Of a stretch of 64,000 nucleotides of DNA, positions 44,823-55,013 are shown in pieces. Numbering within the stretch: position 1 is the first letter of the stretch; every line of letters begins with the position of its first letter. Both the position numbers and the translations under genes were made by a program. A model generated the notes under the pieces. The model saw nothing but the letters and a program-made list of their open reading frames with translations. It had not been told where the DNA came from and made no database searches. Origin of the DNA: Legionella feeleii (GTDB lineage Bacteria > Pseudomonadota > Gammaproteobacteria > Legionellales > Legionellaceae); assembly GCF_001467625.1 (NCBI RefSeq), contig NZ_LNYB01000051.1, positions 10,662 through 74,661 of the forward strand, read 5' to 3'.

Positions 44823-45509
44823 CTATGAAGAAGGGTTTTTTAATAATTGCAGCAGCAATCTTGCAGCATGCTGTTCAGCTTTACGGCGATTTGGTCCCTG
44901 CCCCGAAGTTACTTTTCTAAAACCACTCACCTTACAACTTACATGAAAAACCTGCTCATGCTCTTCCCCTTCGATTTTGGTCAGGTTATATTCCGGCAAA
45001 GGCCGTTTTTCAGCTTGCAGATATTCCTGTAACTGGGTTTTAGCATCTTTTAAATTATCGTGCAGACTCTCATCATCCAGGCGTGACCGATACAAGTTGA
45101 GAATAAGTTGTTGACTGGCCTGAATACCACCATCGATAAAAACAGCTGCAATGATTGCTTCCAGAGCATCCGCTAAAATGGATGCCCGACGAAAACCACC
45201 ACTTTTTAACTCACCTTGCCCTAAGTACAAATAATCGCCTAGCTCAATTTCTGTTGCAATTTCCGCCAGCATTTCACCCTTAACCAAAAAAGCACGCAAA
45301 CGACTTAGTTGCCCTTCACTTTGTTCAGGAAACATTTCAAATAAAGCATTGGCAATAACAAAGCTTAAGATAGCATCACCAAGAAACTCAAAACGTTCGT
45401 TATTTTCGCTACCGGCACTACAGTGCGTCAGAGCCTGCTTTAACAAGGCAAGTGTTTTAAACTCATAACCTAATCGTCTGCTTAGACGTTGCAAATCACC
45501 CTGTACCAA
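44823..45509 (-). CDS. rnc: ribonuclease III
   Basis: 228 residues. The RNase III domain has the NERFEFLGDAILSF signature with E38, E41 and D45, and later D114 and E117 in ADALEAI, all at the same positions as the E. coli enzyme. A dsRNA-binding domain fills residues ~155-225. It cleaves double-stranded RNA, including rRNA precursors. The start is TTG at 45509 with GGGG nearby. Third gene of the minus-strand lepA-lepB-rnc order; era would normally follow but is replaced here by the convergent patatin gene. Confidence 0.96.
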   Translation of the reverse strand: MVQGDLQRLSRRLGYEFKTLALLKQALTHCSAGSENNERFEFLGDAILSFVIANALFEMFPEQSEGQLSRLRAFLVKGEMLAEIATEIELGDYLYLGQGELKSGGFRRASILADALEAIIAAVFIDGGIQASQQLILNLYRSRLDDESLHDNLKDAKTQLQEYLQAEKRPLPEYNLTKIEGEEHEQVFHVSCKVSGFRKVTSGQGPNRRKAEQHAARLLLQLLKNPSS

Positions 45510-45553
45510 TATTTACCCCGTTACCCATTAGAACTCACGTTTAGTATAGGCGA

Positions 45554-46309
45554 TTAATTGATTAAACGGCCTATCTTTGACCAGCGTATCCTGGACGTTT
45601 TACTATTCCAGCTCATCCATACCAGGAAAGCTTTACCGCGCAAATAGCTGTCTTCTACAAATCCCCAAAAACGGCTGTCAGCACTGTCATCACGATTATC
45701 ACCCATCATGAAATACTGCCCGGCAGGGACCTCAACATCAAAATCTTCCGCAGGAACATCAGGCCGCACAAAAATATCATGTTCTATGCCATTCAGATTC
45801 TCTCGATACTTAGCAACGGCTTTACCAGAACTTTCATCGACAGTATATTCAACAAAGGTTTGTTTCATTTCTTTTCCGTTAATCGTCAAAACCTTGTTAT
45901 GGTAACTTACCTTATCCCCCGGGACTCCAATGACTCGCTTGATATAGTCATAGCTCGGATCAGGTGGCCAACGAAAAACAGCAATTTCACCCGACTTGGG
46001 ATTCGCAATAGGAATTACTTTCTTTTCCCAGACTGGCAAGCGAATCCCATAAGCAAATTTATTGACTGCAAGAAAATCACCTACCAATAATGTCGGTTCT
46101 AAAGATCCGGAAGGGATACGAAAAGGTTCTATTAGAAAGGAGCGCAATAAAAGGACAATAAAGAATACTGGAAAAAAAGAGCGTGAGTATTCAATAATAC
46201 GTCCAGGCTTCTGCTCAGGCTTACGTTTCTTAGCCCAGAACAAAACATCCAGTAAATAAATACTTCCACTTAAAAAAGAAAGAACGACTAATAACAGAGC
46301 GAAATTCAT
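45554..46309 (-). CDS. lepB: signal peptidase I
   Basis: 251 residues with two N-terminal membrane helices (about 3-22 and 44-62) and the periplasmic Ser-Lys protease domain. The nucleophile is S69 in RIPSGSLEPTLLVGDF and the general base is K124 in YIKRVIGVPGD; the GDNRDDSADSRFWG box is also present. It removes signal peptides from exported proteins. AGGAACAA precedes the ATG. Between lepA and rnc, the common order in gammaproteobacteria. Confidence 0.97.
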   Translation of the reverse strand: MNFALLLVVLSFLSGSIYLLDVLFWAKKRKPEQKPGRIIEYSRSFFPVFFIVLLLRSFLIEPFRIPSGSLEPTLLVGDFLAVNKFAYGIRLPVWEKKVIPIANPKSGEIAVFRWPPDPSYDYIKRVIGVPGDKVSYHNKVLTINGKEMKQTFVEYTVDESSGKAVAKYRENLNGIEHDIFVRPDVPAEDFDVEVPAGQYFMMGDNRDDSADSRFWGFVEDSYLRGKAFLVWMSWNSKTSRIRWSKIGRLIN

Positions 46310-46356
46310 GCTTGTTCCTATGAATGATTACCAGACCCTAGTATTTCCTGATTTAC

Positions 46357-48162
46357 TTACTTTTTTCGATCAGTCTGAAAAACTGCCATAAAAGCTTCTT
46401 GTGGGATTTCAACATGCCCCACCTGCTTCATCCGTTTTTTACCGGCCTTTTGCTTTTCAAGCAGTTTACGCTTACGAGTTATGTCTCCGCCATAACATTT
46501 TGCCGTTACATTCTTACGTAACGCTTTTACTGTTTGTCTGGCAATAATGTGATTCCCTAGTGCAGCCTGAATAGCGACGTCGAACATTTGGCGCGGAATA
46601 AGTTCACGCATTTTATCTGCCAAGGCTTTGCCACGATTATAAGCAGCATCACGATGGACAATAACAGCCAAGGCATCAACACGCTCGTTATTAATCAAAA
46701 CATCCATTTTCACCAAATCTGCTTCCTGGAAGCGGATAAAATTATAATCCAAAGAGGCATAACCACGACTCACCGATTTCAAACGGTCAAAAAAATCAGA
46801 GACCACTTCACTCATTGGCAAATCATAAACCACCGAGACTTGGCGACCACTGTATGTCATATTAATTTGTACGCCACGACGCTCAACACAAAGACTGATG
46901 ATTTGTCCCAGATAATCTTGTGGAACCAAAATACTTGCCCGCACAATCGGTTCAAACATTTGCTTTATTTGCTGTGACGGTGGTAATTGCGAGGGATTAT
47001 CAATCATGACCGTTTCGCCTTTGGTAGTAATCACCTGATAAACGACTGTAGGCGCTGTTGAAATCAAATCAAGATTATATTCACGCTCGAGTCTTTCCTG
47101 CACAATTTCCATATGCAGCATCCCTAGAAAACCACAGCGAAAACCGAAGCCCAGGGCTTCTGAGGACTCAGGTTCATAAAATAGCGAAGCATCATTAAGG
47201 CTCAATTTCGCTAACGCTTCGCGAAACGCTTCAAAATCATCTGCACTAATTGGAAAAAGGCCGGCATAAACCTGGGGCTTCACTCGTTGAAAACCCGGTA
47301 AAGGTTTCAACGCCTGATTTTTTTCCAGGGTTAACGTATCCCCTACAGGTGCTCCCTGGATCTCTTTAATACCGGCAACCACATAGCCAACCTCTCCCGC
47401 CTGCAAGACCTCCAATTTGGTACGTTTGGGGGTAAAAATACCCACTTGATCCACTTCATAGGTTCTGCCAGTCGACATGACTCGCATCTTGTCCCCTTTG
47501 CGCAACGAGCCATTGGCTATTCGTACTAAGGAAACGACGCCAAGATAACTGTCAAACCATGAATCAATGATCAACGCTTGTAACGGTGCTTCACTATCCC
47601 CTTGCGGCGGGGGAATACGGGCAACCAGGGCTTCGAGTACATCTTCAACACCAAGGCCACTTTTGGCACTGACACGAATTGCGTCATGCGCCTCAAGGCC
47701 AATAATATCTTCAATTTCTGCAATGACCCGCTCCGGCTCAGCTTGCGGTAAATCGATTTTATTAAGAACTGGCAGTATCTCCAGCGATTGATCAATCGCT
47801 GTGTAACAAACAGCAACCGTTTGCGCCTCTACACCCTGTGCTGCATCAACGACAAGAATCGCCCCTTCACAAGCAGCCAGTGAACGAGATACTTCATAGC
47901 TAAAGTCAACATGGCCTGGTGTATCGATAAAATTAAGCAAATACGTTTTACCGTCTCGAGCTGTATAATTTAGTGAAACACTCTGTGCCTTGATGGTAAT
48001 ACCACGCTCGCGCTCGATATCCATGGAATCAAGCACCTGTTCTGCCATTTCCCGGTCAGATAAACCACCACAGAGTTGGATGAATCGATCAGCAAGGGTC
48101 GACTTGCCATGATCAATATGGGCAATAATAGAAAAATTGCGAATTCGCGTTAGATCACTCAA
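46357..48162 (-). CDS. lepA: elongation factor 4 (LepA)
   Basis: 601 residues, the normal LepA length. The G1 motif AHIDHGKST is near residue 14; DTPGHVDF and NKIDLP follow; and the LepA-specific C-terminal domain with [14 protein letters not shown] and [15 protein letters not shown] is intact. It is a translational GTPase that works on ribosomes during translation stress. The start appears to be TTG at 48162 (TTGAGTGATCTAACG). First gene of the lepA-lepB-rnc order. Confidence 0.97.
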   Translation of the reverse strand: MSDLTRIRNFSIIAHIDHGKSTLADRFIQLCGGLSDREMAEQVLDSMDIERERGITIKAQSVSLNYTARDGKTYLLNFIDTPGHVDFSYEVSRSLAACEGAILVVDAAQGVEAQTVAVCYTAIDQSLEILPVLNKIDLPQAEPERVIAEIEDIIGLEAHDAIRVSAKSGLGVEDVLEALVARIPPPQGDSEAPLQALIIDSWFDSYLGVVSLVRIANGSLRKGDKMRVMSTGRTYEVDQVGIFTPKRTKLEVLQAGEVGYVVAGIKEIQGAPVGDTLTLEKNQALKPLPGFQRVKPQVYAGLFPISADDFEAFREALAKLSLNDASLFYEPESSEALGFGFRCGFLGMLHMEIVQERLEREYNLDLISTAPTVVYQVITTKGETVMIDNPSQLPPSQQIKQMFEPIVRASILVPQDYLGQIISLCVERRGVQINMTYSGRQVSVVYDLPMSEVVSDFFDRLKSVSRGYASLDYNFIRFQEADLVKMDVLINNERVDALAVIVHRDAAYNRGKALADKMRELIPRQMFDVAIQAALGNHIIARQTVKALRKNVTAKCYGGDITRKRKLLEKQKAGKKRMKQVGHVEIPQEAFMAVFQTDRKK

Positions 48163-48234
48163 CTGATAAAACCTACTAATAAATTGCGCTATTCTAGCTT
48201 AATTATCAGCGTCCAGAAAGTAGTCATCTTAATA

Positions 48235-48377
48235 GACTTCTTCCGAAACTCGCTGTATTGCGATCAGAGCAGGAGAAACGGCGCGCAGAAATGTAGTGTA
48301 AACCCTCCATTACATAAGGACTCAAGCACCGTATGGACGAAGTGATGCTCCAATCCAGTAGCCTTTCGAAAGAAGTC
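48235..48377. repeat. MITE-like inverted-repeat element, copy 1
   Basis: The ends GACTTCTTCCGAAA (48235-48248) and TTTCGAAAGAAGTC (48364-48377) are inverted repeats with one mismatch. The inside (GGAGAAAC, GCGCGCA, CTCAAGCACCG, GACGAAG) aligns along its length with the element at 56997-57138. No open frame of note is inside. It lies in the gap between the divergent lepA and mltB genes. Confidence 0.75.
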
Positions 48378-48412
48378 AACATGGGTTCATTTGCAGCAGA
48401 AATTACACCCAA

Positions 48413-48520
48413 TTAGGGATGAAATGACATGTCAGAGAGCTCTTTTTTACAGTATTCCTCCCATTTCGCAGCCCCTCTCCAAGCTGGATCAAATTGTAAA
48501 AGAAATTGCTGTTGCTTCAT
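48413..48520 (-). CDS. possible 35-residue protein
   Basis: A minus-strand frame runs from ATG at 48520 to TAA at 48415-48413. The start has AGGG (as TTTTAGGGTAAAA) directly upstream, and the product is well composed (FDPAWRGAAKWEEYCKK). It is divergent from mltB and starts 47 bases before it. It may be a real small protein or the end of a decayed gene. The remaining bases of the 48163-48567 gap hold the repeat at 48235-48377 and no other gene. Confidence 0.4.
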   Translation of the reverse strand: MKQQQFLLQFDPAWRGAAKWEEYCKKELSDMSFHP

Positions 48521-48567
48521 TTTTACCCTAAAATTAGTCGATTTGATTCCAATTTAAAGGATAACCA

Positions 48568-49587
48568 ATGCGACGATTAACCATGCTCTGCCTTGCCTTC
48601 TTAACACTGTTTAGCAGTTATGCTGTACAAGCAGATCCAGCGTTTGTACAACGTAAGGATGTGCAGCAATTTATCAATAAAATGGTTAAGCAGCATGGTT
48701 TTAACAAGAAAGAGCTGACTCAGATAATGAGCGATGTCCAACTGCAGCCGCAAATCATTGAATCGATGGAAAAGCCTTATGAGAAAAAGACCTGGGATGT
48801 TTATAAGCAACTATTCTTAACGCCACAACGCGTACAAGGTGGTATAGAATTTTGGAAAGCTAACCGTGTATCCCTGGAAAAAGCTGAAAAAAAATATGGT
48901 GTCCCTGCCAATGTTATCGTTGCTATTCTTGGTATAGAAACACTTTATGGTAAACATCAGGGAAATTACCGGGTTATTGATGCCTTATCGACCTTGGCTT
49001 TTAATTATCCCAAACGTTCTCAATTTTTTAGCAAAGAACTTGGTGAGTATTTATTACTCTGTCGTGAACACCATGTATCTCCAACCCAATATTTAGGTTC
49101 TTATGCCGGCGCAATGGGCAAACCACAATTCATGCCCAGTAGTTATCGTTACTACGCAGCTAATTTTACCGGCAATCCCAAAAAAGATTTAATGAACGAT
49201 GATGCCGCAGTGATTGCCAGTGTGGCTAACTATTTCCATAAACATGGCTGGAAAATCAATCAAGGCATTGCTCAACCCGCTGTAGTCGAGGGTGCCCGTT
49301 ACAAGAAGATCAATCCGAATTATAAAACGGCTGTCTATCGTCTTAACCAATTAATTGCTGCAGGAATCAAACCTTTAACCGCTTCAGTAAACACACCGAC
49401 GAGAGTTGGTTTGATTGAGTTAACCACACAAACAGGGCAAGAATTCTGGCTCGCTTATCCCAATTTCTACGTGATAACCCGTTACAATACCAGCCCACAG
49501 TATGCAATGGCGGTTTATTTATTGTCCCAGCAGTTAAAAAGCCAATGGGCGGCAGCAGCCGTTGGCAAAAAATACGCTTACGTGTAA
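48568..49587 (+). CDS. mltB: membrane-bound lytic murein transglycosylase B
   Basis: 339 residues with a signal peptide at about 1-22 (ending VQADPA); a lipobox Cys is not clear. The catalytic Glu is E124 in AILGIETLYGK, and GAMGKPQFMPSSYR is the family signature. It cleaves the glycan strands of peptidoglycan to 1,6-anhydro products in the periplasm. AAAGGATAA precedes the ATG. A single gene upstream of the lspL-lspM pair. Confidence 0.93.
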   Translation: MRRLTMLCLAFLTLFSSYAVQADPAFVQRKDVQQFINKMVKQHGFNKKELTQIMSDVQLQPQIIESMEKPYEKKTWDVYKQLFLTPQRVQGGIEFWKANRVSLEKAEKKYGVPANVIVAILGIETLYGKHQGNYRVIDALSTLAFNYPKRSQFFSKELGEYLLLCREHHVSPTQYLGSYAGAMGKPQFMPSSYRYYAANFTGNPKKDLMNDDAAVIASVANYFHKHGWKINQGIAQPAVVEGARYKKINPNYKTAVYRLNQLIAAGIKPLTASVNTPTRVGLIELTTQTGQEFWLAYPNFYVITRYNTSPQYAMAVYLLSQQLKSQWAAAAVGKKYAYV

Positions 49588-49724
49588 GCTGTTAATCAGG
49601 TGATCCCGCGACTCGCTCGCGGGAATCATTGTAACCAATTTCGATCTGGAGTCTTGGATCGCGAACAGTAATGATTGTTAGCGAGAAAGCATTATGAAGC
49701 TCGATTGTTAATCAAGGATGACGT

Positions 49725-50879
49725 GTGGCTACCTGCTTTTTATTCACCCAATACCTGAATGATGATAGCTGCCTCAGCCTGAGCCTTGGACAACAAGGCC
49801 AAGTTGAAGCCCCACTCGCACAACGCTCTTTTGCTGATATTAAGGTACTTCAACAGAATGCGCAGACAATCGTTATTGCGCCGACAGATTTCTTCACACT
49901 GCATCAAGTCGAATTACCCTGGCTTGCCGATAGAAAAGCCCGCGCTGCCATTCCTTTTGCTCTTGAAGATAAACTTGCCCAAAATGTTGACTCCTTGCAT
50001 TTTGCTTTTGACCGAGCCCATTATAATGCTGGCCATTATCTCGTTGTCGCTGGCGATAAAAGCTTTCTTACAGAATTAATTAACACATTTGACAATCAGG
50101 GTATACGCTTTGATAGCTTAACCCTTGATTGGTTTGGACTACAACGAAATGAAGCCGCCATTACCCCCACAAATATCCTGGTAAATGACGCTCATTTTCA
50201 AGGTGCATTAAGTCCTGAGCTGGCAACCCTTTATTGTAAATCACAGCTTGAAACCAGTTTTTATCGGTTCACCGATAGTAATGAATTATTAATGAAGGAA
50301 CTAGCTGCATCCATTAAAGAAACAGAAGACAGTTGGTATTGCTGGTTGGCAAAGCGCTTACAAAACAGTAAAGCAATAAATCTTTGCCAAGGTGAATTAC
50401 AACATAGCAGTACTCCTGGTAAAACCAAACGTTGGTACCAGGCAGCCATTGCGATGAGTATGGTTTGGCTGTTAAGTATCCTTGCTGTGAATGCAGTGAA
50501 ACTGTATTTTCTTAATAAGGATATCGATCAGATCGATACAAAAATAGCCACTATCTACCATGAATTTTTCCCGCAAGCACAACAGGTCATTAGTCCACGA
50601 TTTCGTATCAATCAATTGCTCAAAGCAAGTCATGGTAATATGGATGACAGCTTTTGGGTATTATTAGACAAACTAGCCAGTACCTTTAATAGCAACACCA
50701 TCACTTTTGAACAACTTCGATTCCAAAATCAAACGCTTTTGGTCACATTAGCAACCAAAAATTTTGCTGATCTGGAAGATTTGCAAACTCGGTTGCAACA
50801 AAAAAAGGTCAAGGTTAAACAAACTCAAGCCGCCACTACAAATGAGCAGGTTGTTGGTATCCTGGAGTTAAATCTATGA
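49725..50879 (+). CDS. lspL: type II secretion protein L (LspL)
   Basis: 384 residues. The N-terminal cytoplasmic domain has the actin-like fold of GspL (IVIAPTDFFTLHQVELPW, AIPFALEDKLAQ), then one membrane helix (about residues 245-263, AIAMSMVWLLSILAVNAVK), and a periplasmic ferredoxin-like domain. LspL connects the LspE ATPase with the inner membrane platform. The start is GTG at 49725 with AAGGAT upstream. It overlaps lspM by ATGA. In Legionella the lspL-lspM pair is known to lie apart from the other lsp genes, as here. Confidence 0.9.
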   Translation: MATCFLFTQYLNDDSCLSLSLGQQGQVEAPLAQRSFADIKVLQQNAQTIVIAPTDFFTLHQVELPWLADRKARAAIPFALEDKLAQNVDSLHFAFDRAHYNAGHYLVVAGDKSFLTELINTFDNQGIRFDSLTLDWFGLQRNEAAITPTNILVNDAHFQGALSPELATLYCKSQLETSFYRFTDSNELLMKELAASIKETEDSWYCWLAKRLQNSKAINLCQGELQHSSTPGKTKRWYQAAIAMSMVWLLSILAVNAVKLYFLNKDIDQIDTKIATIYHEFFPQAQQVISPRFRINQLLKASHGNMDDSFWVLLDKLASTFNSNTITFEQLRFQNQTLLVTLATKNFADLEDLQTRLQQKKVKVKQTQAATTNEQVVGILELNL

Positions 50880-51346
50880 GAAATTTCTGGAATAACCTGA
50901 ATGAACGAGAACGCTGGATGGTTGGTATTGGCTCCCTGTTTGCCTTGTTCTATTTGTTTTATCTCTTGCTTTATTCCCCCCTAACAACCGCTGTTAGTAA
51001 CAAAACCGCACAATTATCTGAAAAACAACAGACTCTGACCTGGATGCAACAGGTTCGTCAACAACCTAAAAAACAAAAAGTACAGCAGTCTATTAGTAAT
51101 GCCAAACTACTAAGTCTAATTGGCAATCAGTTAGGTACAGGTTCTTTACGCGTTTTTCCCTATCAGCTGCAACAAACGAGCTCAGGAGATATTCAATTAT
51201 CCTATGAACTGGTTCCCTTTAACTACTTTTTATCCTGGTTGTGGACTCTCAATAATAATTATGCCATCGTCCTCAAACAGTTTAGTGCGGAACGAACCCC
51301 TACGGCAGGTGTAGTAAAATTACAGATTGTTATTACAGCAAAATAA
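50876..51346 (+). CDS. lspM: type II secretion protein M (LspM)
   Basis: 156 residues with a short cytosolic start, one membrane helix (about 19-37, SLFALFYLFYLLLYSPL) and a periplasmic ferredoxin-like domain, the layout of GspM. It binds LspL in the inner membrane. The ATG overlaps the lspL stop (ATGA), so translation is coupled. The C-terminal region (PFNYFLSWLWTLNNNY) fits the family pattern. Confidence 0.9.
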   Translation: MRNFWNNLNERERWMVGIGSLFALFYLFYLLLYSPLTTAVSNKTAQLSEKQQTLTWMQQVRQQPKKQKVQQSISNAKLLSLIGNQLGTGSLRVFPYQLQQTSSGDIQLSYELVPFNYFLSWLWTLNNNYAIVLKQFSAERTPTAGVVKLQIVITAK

Positions 51347-51437
51347 ACATCCTTTGCCCCTGAGGCCTGTATCTTAATCAGATTCACCGTTGTAGAAAAT
51401 AATCCATCAGTGCCCAAGTAGAAAAGGTTAACAGCCT

Positions 51438-51968
51438 CTAATAATCTTCGTTAGCCTGTACTTTACTCCAGCTTTTAACCCCAGCACTCTGTTTTACGTC
51501 GTCTGGTAAATTATTTAATGCTTTTTGTGCATCCTCGTAATTATTGTAACTCCCGTATACACCCTTGTAGTAGGTTCTGCCATTTTTATTGTATTTAATT
51601 TGTGCCCTTCGATCATTCTTAGGTAATTTATAGAGTTTGCCGGCTACCTGAGCAGGCCGCTCACCTTCAGCAACCTCAATGGTATATCCTTGTGGATTTT
51701 GGCTATTCACCCAATTTCTATCCATGTCTTTATGGGAAGTTGGGGAATGATAAGCCCCTACATAATAGGAGTCAGGCACTGTCACTTGTCCACCAGTTGG
51801 CGATTGATATCCATAATCTACTCCGCCATTGTAACCTTGCCGATAATAGGTATCCGTATAAACATAGGGTTGGTAAGTGGTATAATAGCTGCTCTGTTGA
51901 TAGTTACTACAAGCAGTTAATGTGGTAACACAAAGGCCTAGAGCCAACGAACGTACTTTTTTATTCAT
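51438..51968 (-). CDS. SPOR domain lipoprotein
   Basis: 176 residues from the ATG at 51968, with GGGGGAGG upstream. A lipoprotein signal ends in LTAC with C20 as the modified residue. A Tyr/Gly/Gln-rich linker follows, then a C-terminal SPOR-like domain (about 95-170: GYTIEVAEGERPAQVAGKL and YYKGVYGSYNNYEDAQKAL). SPOR domains bind denuded peptidoglycan glycans at division sites. The Tyr-rich linker is unusual. It converges with lspM. Confidence 0.82.
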   Translation of the reverse strand: MNKKVRSLALGLCVTTLTACSNYQQSSYYTTYQPYVYTDTYYRQGYNGGVDYGYQSPTGGQVTVPDSYYVGAYHSPTSHKDMDRNWVNSQNPQGYTIEVAEGERPAQVAGKLYKLPKNDRRAQIKYNKNGRTYYKGVYGSYNNYEDAQKALNNLPDDVKQSAGVKSWSKVQANEDY

Positions 51969-52169
51969 AGCGCCTCCCCCTTTTATCACTTATTTTGCAG
52001 CCTTCAATGCAAAACAAGCCTTTTTTTTATTGGGATAGATAAGCTTCTTTTCCCCTTTGACTCTTGTTATCTGCCGAATTTCAAAAAACTTTAGCTTCTT
52101 GTGTTGTTTCAATTGATGCTATCGCATACAGTATGGGTTTTATTATTTTTGACAATTTGATATAGCAAT

Positions 52170-53492
52170 ATGTGGACTCACAGGCGTTCAGGACAAACAC
52201 ATCAACGTGGCAACCAGGATCACCGGGATCCTTACGAACGCGATCGTACAAGGGTGATTCATTGCCCTGCCTTCCGACGCTTGCAACGAAAAACACAAAT
52301 ATTAGGTACTGATGAGGGTGATTTTCATCGTACGCGTTTAACACACTCCCTTGAAGTAGCCTCTATTGGCCGCAGTATCGTACGTAATTTATCTGCTAAC
52401 CACCAACAATCGGTTTTACCCGGTTTACTTCCTAATGATGATTTGATTTCAGTCATTTGTTTATTGCATGACATTGGTCATCCTCCGTTCGGCCATGGTG
52501 GAGAAGTTGCTTTAAATTATATGATGCGTATGCATGGAGGATTTGAAGGTAATGGACAGACTTTACGTTTATTAACCAAAGTAGAAAACAGTTATGGCAT
52601 CTATGGACTTGATTTAACCCGCAGAGCCTTGCTTGGTATACTCAAATATCCGGTTAGTCGTTCAAAGGTAGTGGCAACGGAAATACCCAAAGTAGTCGAA
52701 TCACTCCATAAAACTATTCGCATTAACGATTGGCTGCCACCGAAAGCTTACTTCGATTGTGAGCAACCAGAAATTGATTGGCTTCTATCACCCTTCAGTG
52801 AAAATGATAGAACGCTCTTTCAATCGCTGCAGAAAGCGCCGCAAACAAACCAGCATGGGAAAGCTGCTTATCATAGTTTTGACTGTTCTATCATGGATAT
52901 TGCTGATGATATCGCTTATGGTGTGCATGATCTGGAAGACGCCATTCATTTACGGTTGATAAACCGAGAGCAACTGGATAATACCGATTTCCGCCAACTT
53001 CTCGCTGCAACCCAACTTAACCAAAACTCCGAACAATTACTTGATTTTCTATTTAACCAGGAACTTGATAAACGGAAACAAGCCATTGGTGAAATGGTTA
53101 ATTATTTTATTACTGCGACACAAATCACGATAACGAATGAAGATTTTGAAAATAATTTGTTAAAGCATAATATTTGTTTATTACCTCAAGCTGCCTCCTT
53201 ACTCAATTACTTGATGGGGTGTATTTATCGTCATGTCATTGATTCTCAGGAAGCCCGTACCTTTGAATACGGTGGTCAAACAGTAGTGCTCAGACTATTT
53301 GAAGCCATTAGTTCTAATCCTGGCAGCTTGCTTGATAATAAAAATCGCGCATTATTTCATCAAACAGACGATGAAATAACTGCATTCAGAGTAGTTTGTG
53401 ATTATATTGCTAATATGACTGACGAATACGCTTATCGCATGCATGAACGCTTGTTTGGCTTTAATACTCGTACTATTTTTGAACGACTATAA
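52170..53492 (+). CDS. dgt: deoxyguanosinetriphosphate triphosphohydrolase-like protein
   Basis: 440 residues. The HD phosphohydrolase motif is present: H59 in RTRLTHSLEVASIGR, H100-D101 in LLHDIGHPPFGHGGE and a later IMDIADDIAYGVHDLED. The N-terminal YERDRTRVIHCPAFRRLQRKTQ is typical of dGTPase. The enzyme removes triphosphate from dGTP (or related dNTPs) in the cytosol. It belongs to the Dgt-like rather than the E. coli-length Dgt proteins. The Shine-Dalgarno is weak. It ends at the perfect stem at 53544-53580. Confidence 0.9.
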   Translation: MWTHRRSGQTHQRGNQDHRDPYERDRTRVIHCPAFRRLQRKTQILGTDEGDFHRTRLTHSLEVASIGRSIVRNLSANHQQSVLPGLLPNDDLISVICLLHDIGHPPFGHGGEVALNYMMRMHGGFEGNGQTLRLLTKVENSYGIYGLDLTRRALLGILKYPVSRSKVVATEIPKVVESLHKTIRINDWLPPKAYFDCEQPEIDWLLSPFSENDRTLFQSLQKAPQTNQHGKAAYHSFDCSIMDIADDIAYGVHDLEDAIHLRLINREQLDNTDFRQLLAATQLNQNSEQLLDFLFNQELDKRKQAIGEMVNYFITATQITITNEDFENNLLKHNICLLPQAASLLNYLMGCIYRHVIDSQEARTFEYGGQTVVLRLFEAISSNPGSLLDNKNRALFHQTDDEITAFRVVCDYIANMTDEYAYRMHERLFGFNTRTIFERL

Positions 53493-53543
53493 ACTACCTC
53501 CTGGAGCTCCAGAGCTCGTTCAACAAGAGTGTCCCCTTTACAG

Positions 53544-53580
53544 AATAACCTTCCTTTAGTGATGCCACTGGAAGGTTATT
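53544..53580. terminator. bidirectional terminator stem after dgt
   Basis: AATAACCTTCC (53544-53554) and GGAAGGTTATT (53570-53580) pair perfectly over 11 bases with a 15-base loop. The T content around the stem is moderate on the plus strand. The stem overlaps the stop codon of the convergent 53576-53845 gene. Confidence 0.65.
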
Positions 53581-53845
53581 TGCTCAATTTTTTAATTGTA
53601 CTTGCCAACTCTTCTACATCACCAGAATAATGGTAATAAATTCGCTGATGCTGGCAATCAATAACACAAAGCGGTTCCTTAGGCTGATCGCCCAATTGTT
53701 TAAAAATCCAATAAATACCCTCTGAGTCGTTCCGCTGAATCTCTTGCAATAAATCCAGCATCTTCTCTTCTTCAATTTCTGAATGTGTACAAAGCAATCC
53801 AGAAGATTGACTGGTTATTTTGTAGGCGTAGTGCTTTTCTTTCAT
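53576..53845 (-). CDS. small hypothetical cytosolic protein
   Basis: 89 residues with mixed helix and strand content; two Cys residues in the LLCTHSE and CVIDCQHQ parts. The start at 53845 has GAGTAAG upstream. It lies 34 bases downstream of the Sel1-repeat gene on the same strand and might be cotranscribed with it. No domain is recognised. Confidence 0.65.
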   Translation of the reverse strand: MKEKHYAYKITSQSSGLLCTHSEIEEEKMLDLLQEIQRNDSEGIYWIFKQLGDQPKEPLCVIDCQHQRIYYHYSGDVEELASTIKKLSK

Positions 53846-53879
53846 AATCTTACTCGCTTAAAGACACATTATTGTTCGC

Positions 53880-55013
53880 TTACTGGGATTTCTTCTGATA
53901 TCGCTCTGTATATTTTTTTCCTAACTCCTTGGCTTTATTCAGTTGATCCTCGCTTAGTGTTTTCTCAAGCTCATCCTGATTTTTTTGGGCATCACTAAAA
54001 CCGTTTGCGACAGCAGCAGTGAACCAGGCATAGGATTCGACTGGATCAGTGGTAACACCAATTCCATCACGGTAAAAAATCCCTAACTTATATTGTGCTT
54101 TTCCAAAACCTTGCTCCGCAGATTTACGTATCCATGACACTGCCTGCTCAATATTCTTGGTGACCCCATCACCATATAAGTACATATCACCTATATTAAA
54201 CTGAGCATTGGGATTACCTTGGTCAGCACTTTTTTGATACCACAGTGCCGCCTTTTGTAAATCAGCCGTTTGGCCACCTTTACCGGTATCATAGAAATAC
54301 CCTACTTCTAATTGCGATTTGGCATGCCCTTGATCAGCGGCTTTTTGAAAATACTGGAATGCCTTGCTTTCATCCTTTGGAACACCATCACCAAACTTAT
54401 ATAATAAACCAAGGTTGTATAACGCACTGGTATTACCTAAGTCTGCAGATTTTTCGTACCATTTCGCCGCCTCAGCGAAATCTTTTTCTACCCCTGCACC
54501 CGAATCATACATAAAACCCACTGCTAAGGCTGCATCGGAATTTCCTTGCGCAGCTGATTTTTTGTACCATGACATTGCCGTCTCGTCATTTTTCGGCACA
54601 CCATTAGCATATTGATACATGTACCCTAAAGCATATTGAGCATCTGCATTATTTTGATCAGCCGCTTTTTGATACCAGCCAAGCGATTTGCGAAATCCTT
54701 CAGGGGTATTCTGGTGCCAATAAAAACCCGCTAGTAAGACTTGGGCATCGACATTACCTTGATTTGCAGAAGAAAGTAATAATTGCTCCGCTTTTTCAGC
54801 ATTAAAAGCAACACCCTGGCCGTTATAATACATTTTACCGAGCAAATATTGGGCTTTAGCATCCCCCTTTGCAGCTTCATCAGAGAGGAGAAGGAATGCT
54901 TTTTCATAGCGTTGCTGATTAAAAGCTGCTTCCCCTTCCTGGGTATCAGCGAAAATTGGAGTGGATAACAAACTAAGCAGGGAAAATGATAAAACTTGTT
55001 TTCTCATGTCCAT
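53880..55013 (-). CDS. lpnE: secreted Sel1-repeat protein, LpnE-like
   Basis: 377 residues from the ATG at 55013, which has AAGG upstream. A signal peptide (about 1-23, SLLSLLSTPIFA) is followed by eight Sel1-like repeats of about 36 residues (GNxxAQxxLGxMYxxGxGVxKD type) and a helical tail. Size, signal peptide and repeat count equal those of L. pneumophila LpnE, which helps host entry and traffic by binding host proteins. Other Sel1 proteins (EnhC, LidL) differ in length. The symbol is used by similarity and is not certain. Confidence 0.75.
   Translation of the reverse strand: MDMRKQVLSFSLLSLLSTPIFADTQEGEAAFNQQRYEKAFLLLSDEAAKGDAKAQYLLGKMYYNGQGVAFNAEKAEQLLLSSANQGNVDAQVLLAGFYWHQNTPEGFRKSLGWYQKAADQNNADAQYALGYMYQYANGVPKNDETAMSWYKKSAAQGNSDAALAVGFMYDSGAGVEKDFAEAAKWYEKSADLGNTSALYNLGLLYKFGDGVPKDESKAFQYFQKAADQGHAKSQLEVGYFYDTGKGGQTADLQKAALWYQKSADQGNPNAQFNIGDMYLYGDGVTKNIEQAVSWIRKSAEQGFGKAQYKLGIFYRDGIGVTTDPVESYAWFTAAVANGFSDAQKNQDELEKTLSEDQLNKAKELGKKYTERYQKKSQ

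Noticed and set aside
51362..51438. Possible third copy of the AGGxxTGT...ACAGCCT inverted-repeat element between lspM and the SPOR gene
   Set aside because: Only eight bases at each end pair, with one insertion, and the centre does not match the elements at 24956 or 34061.
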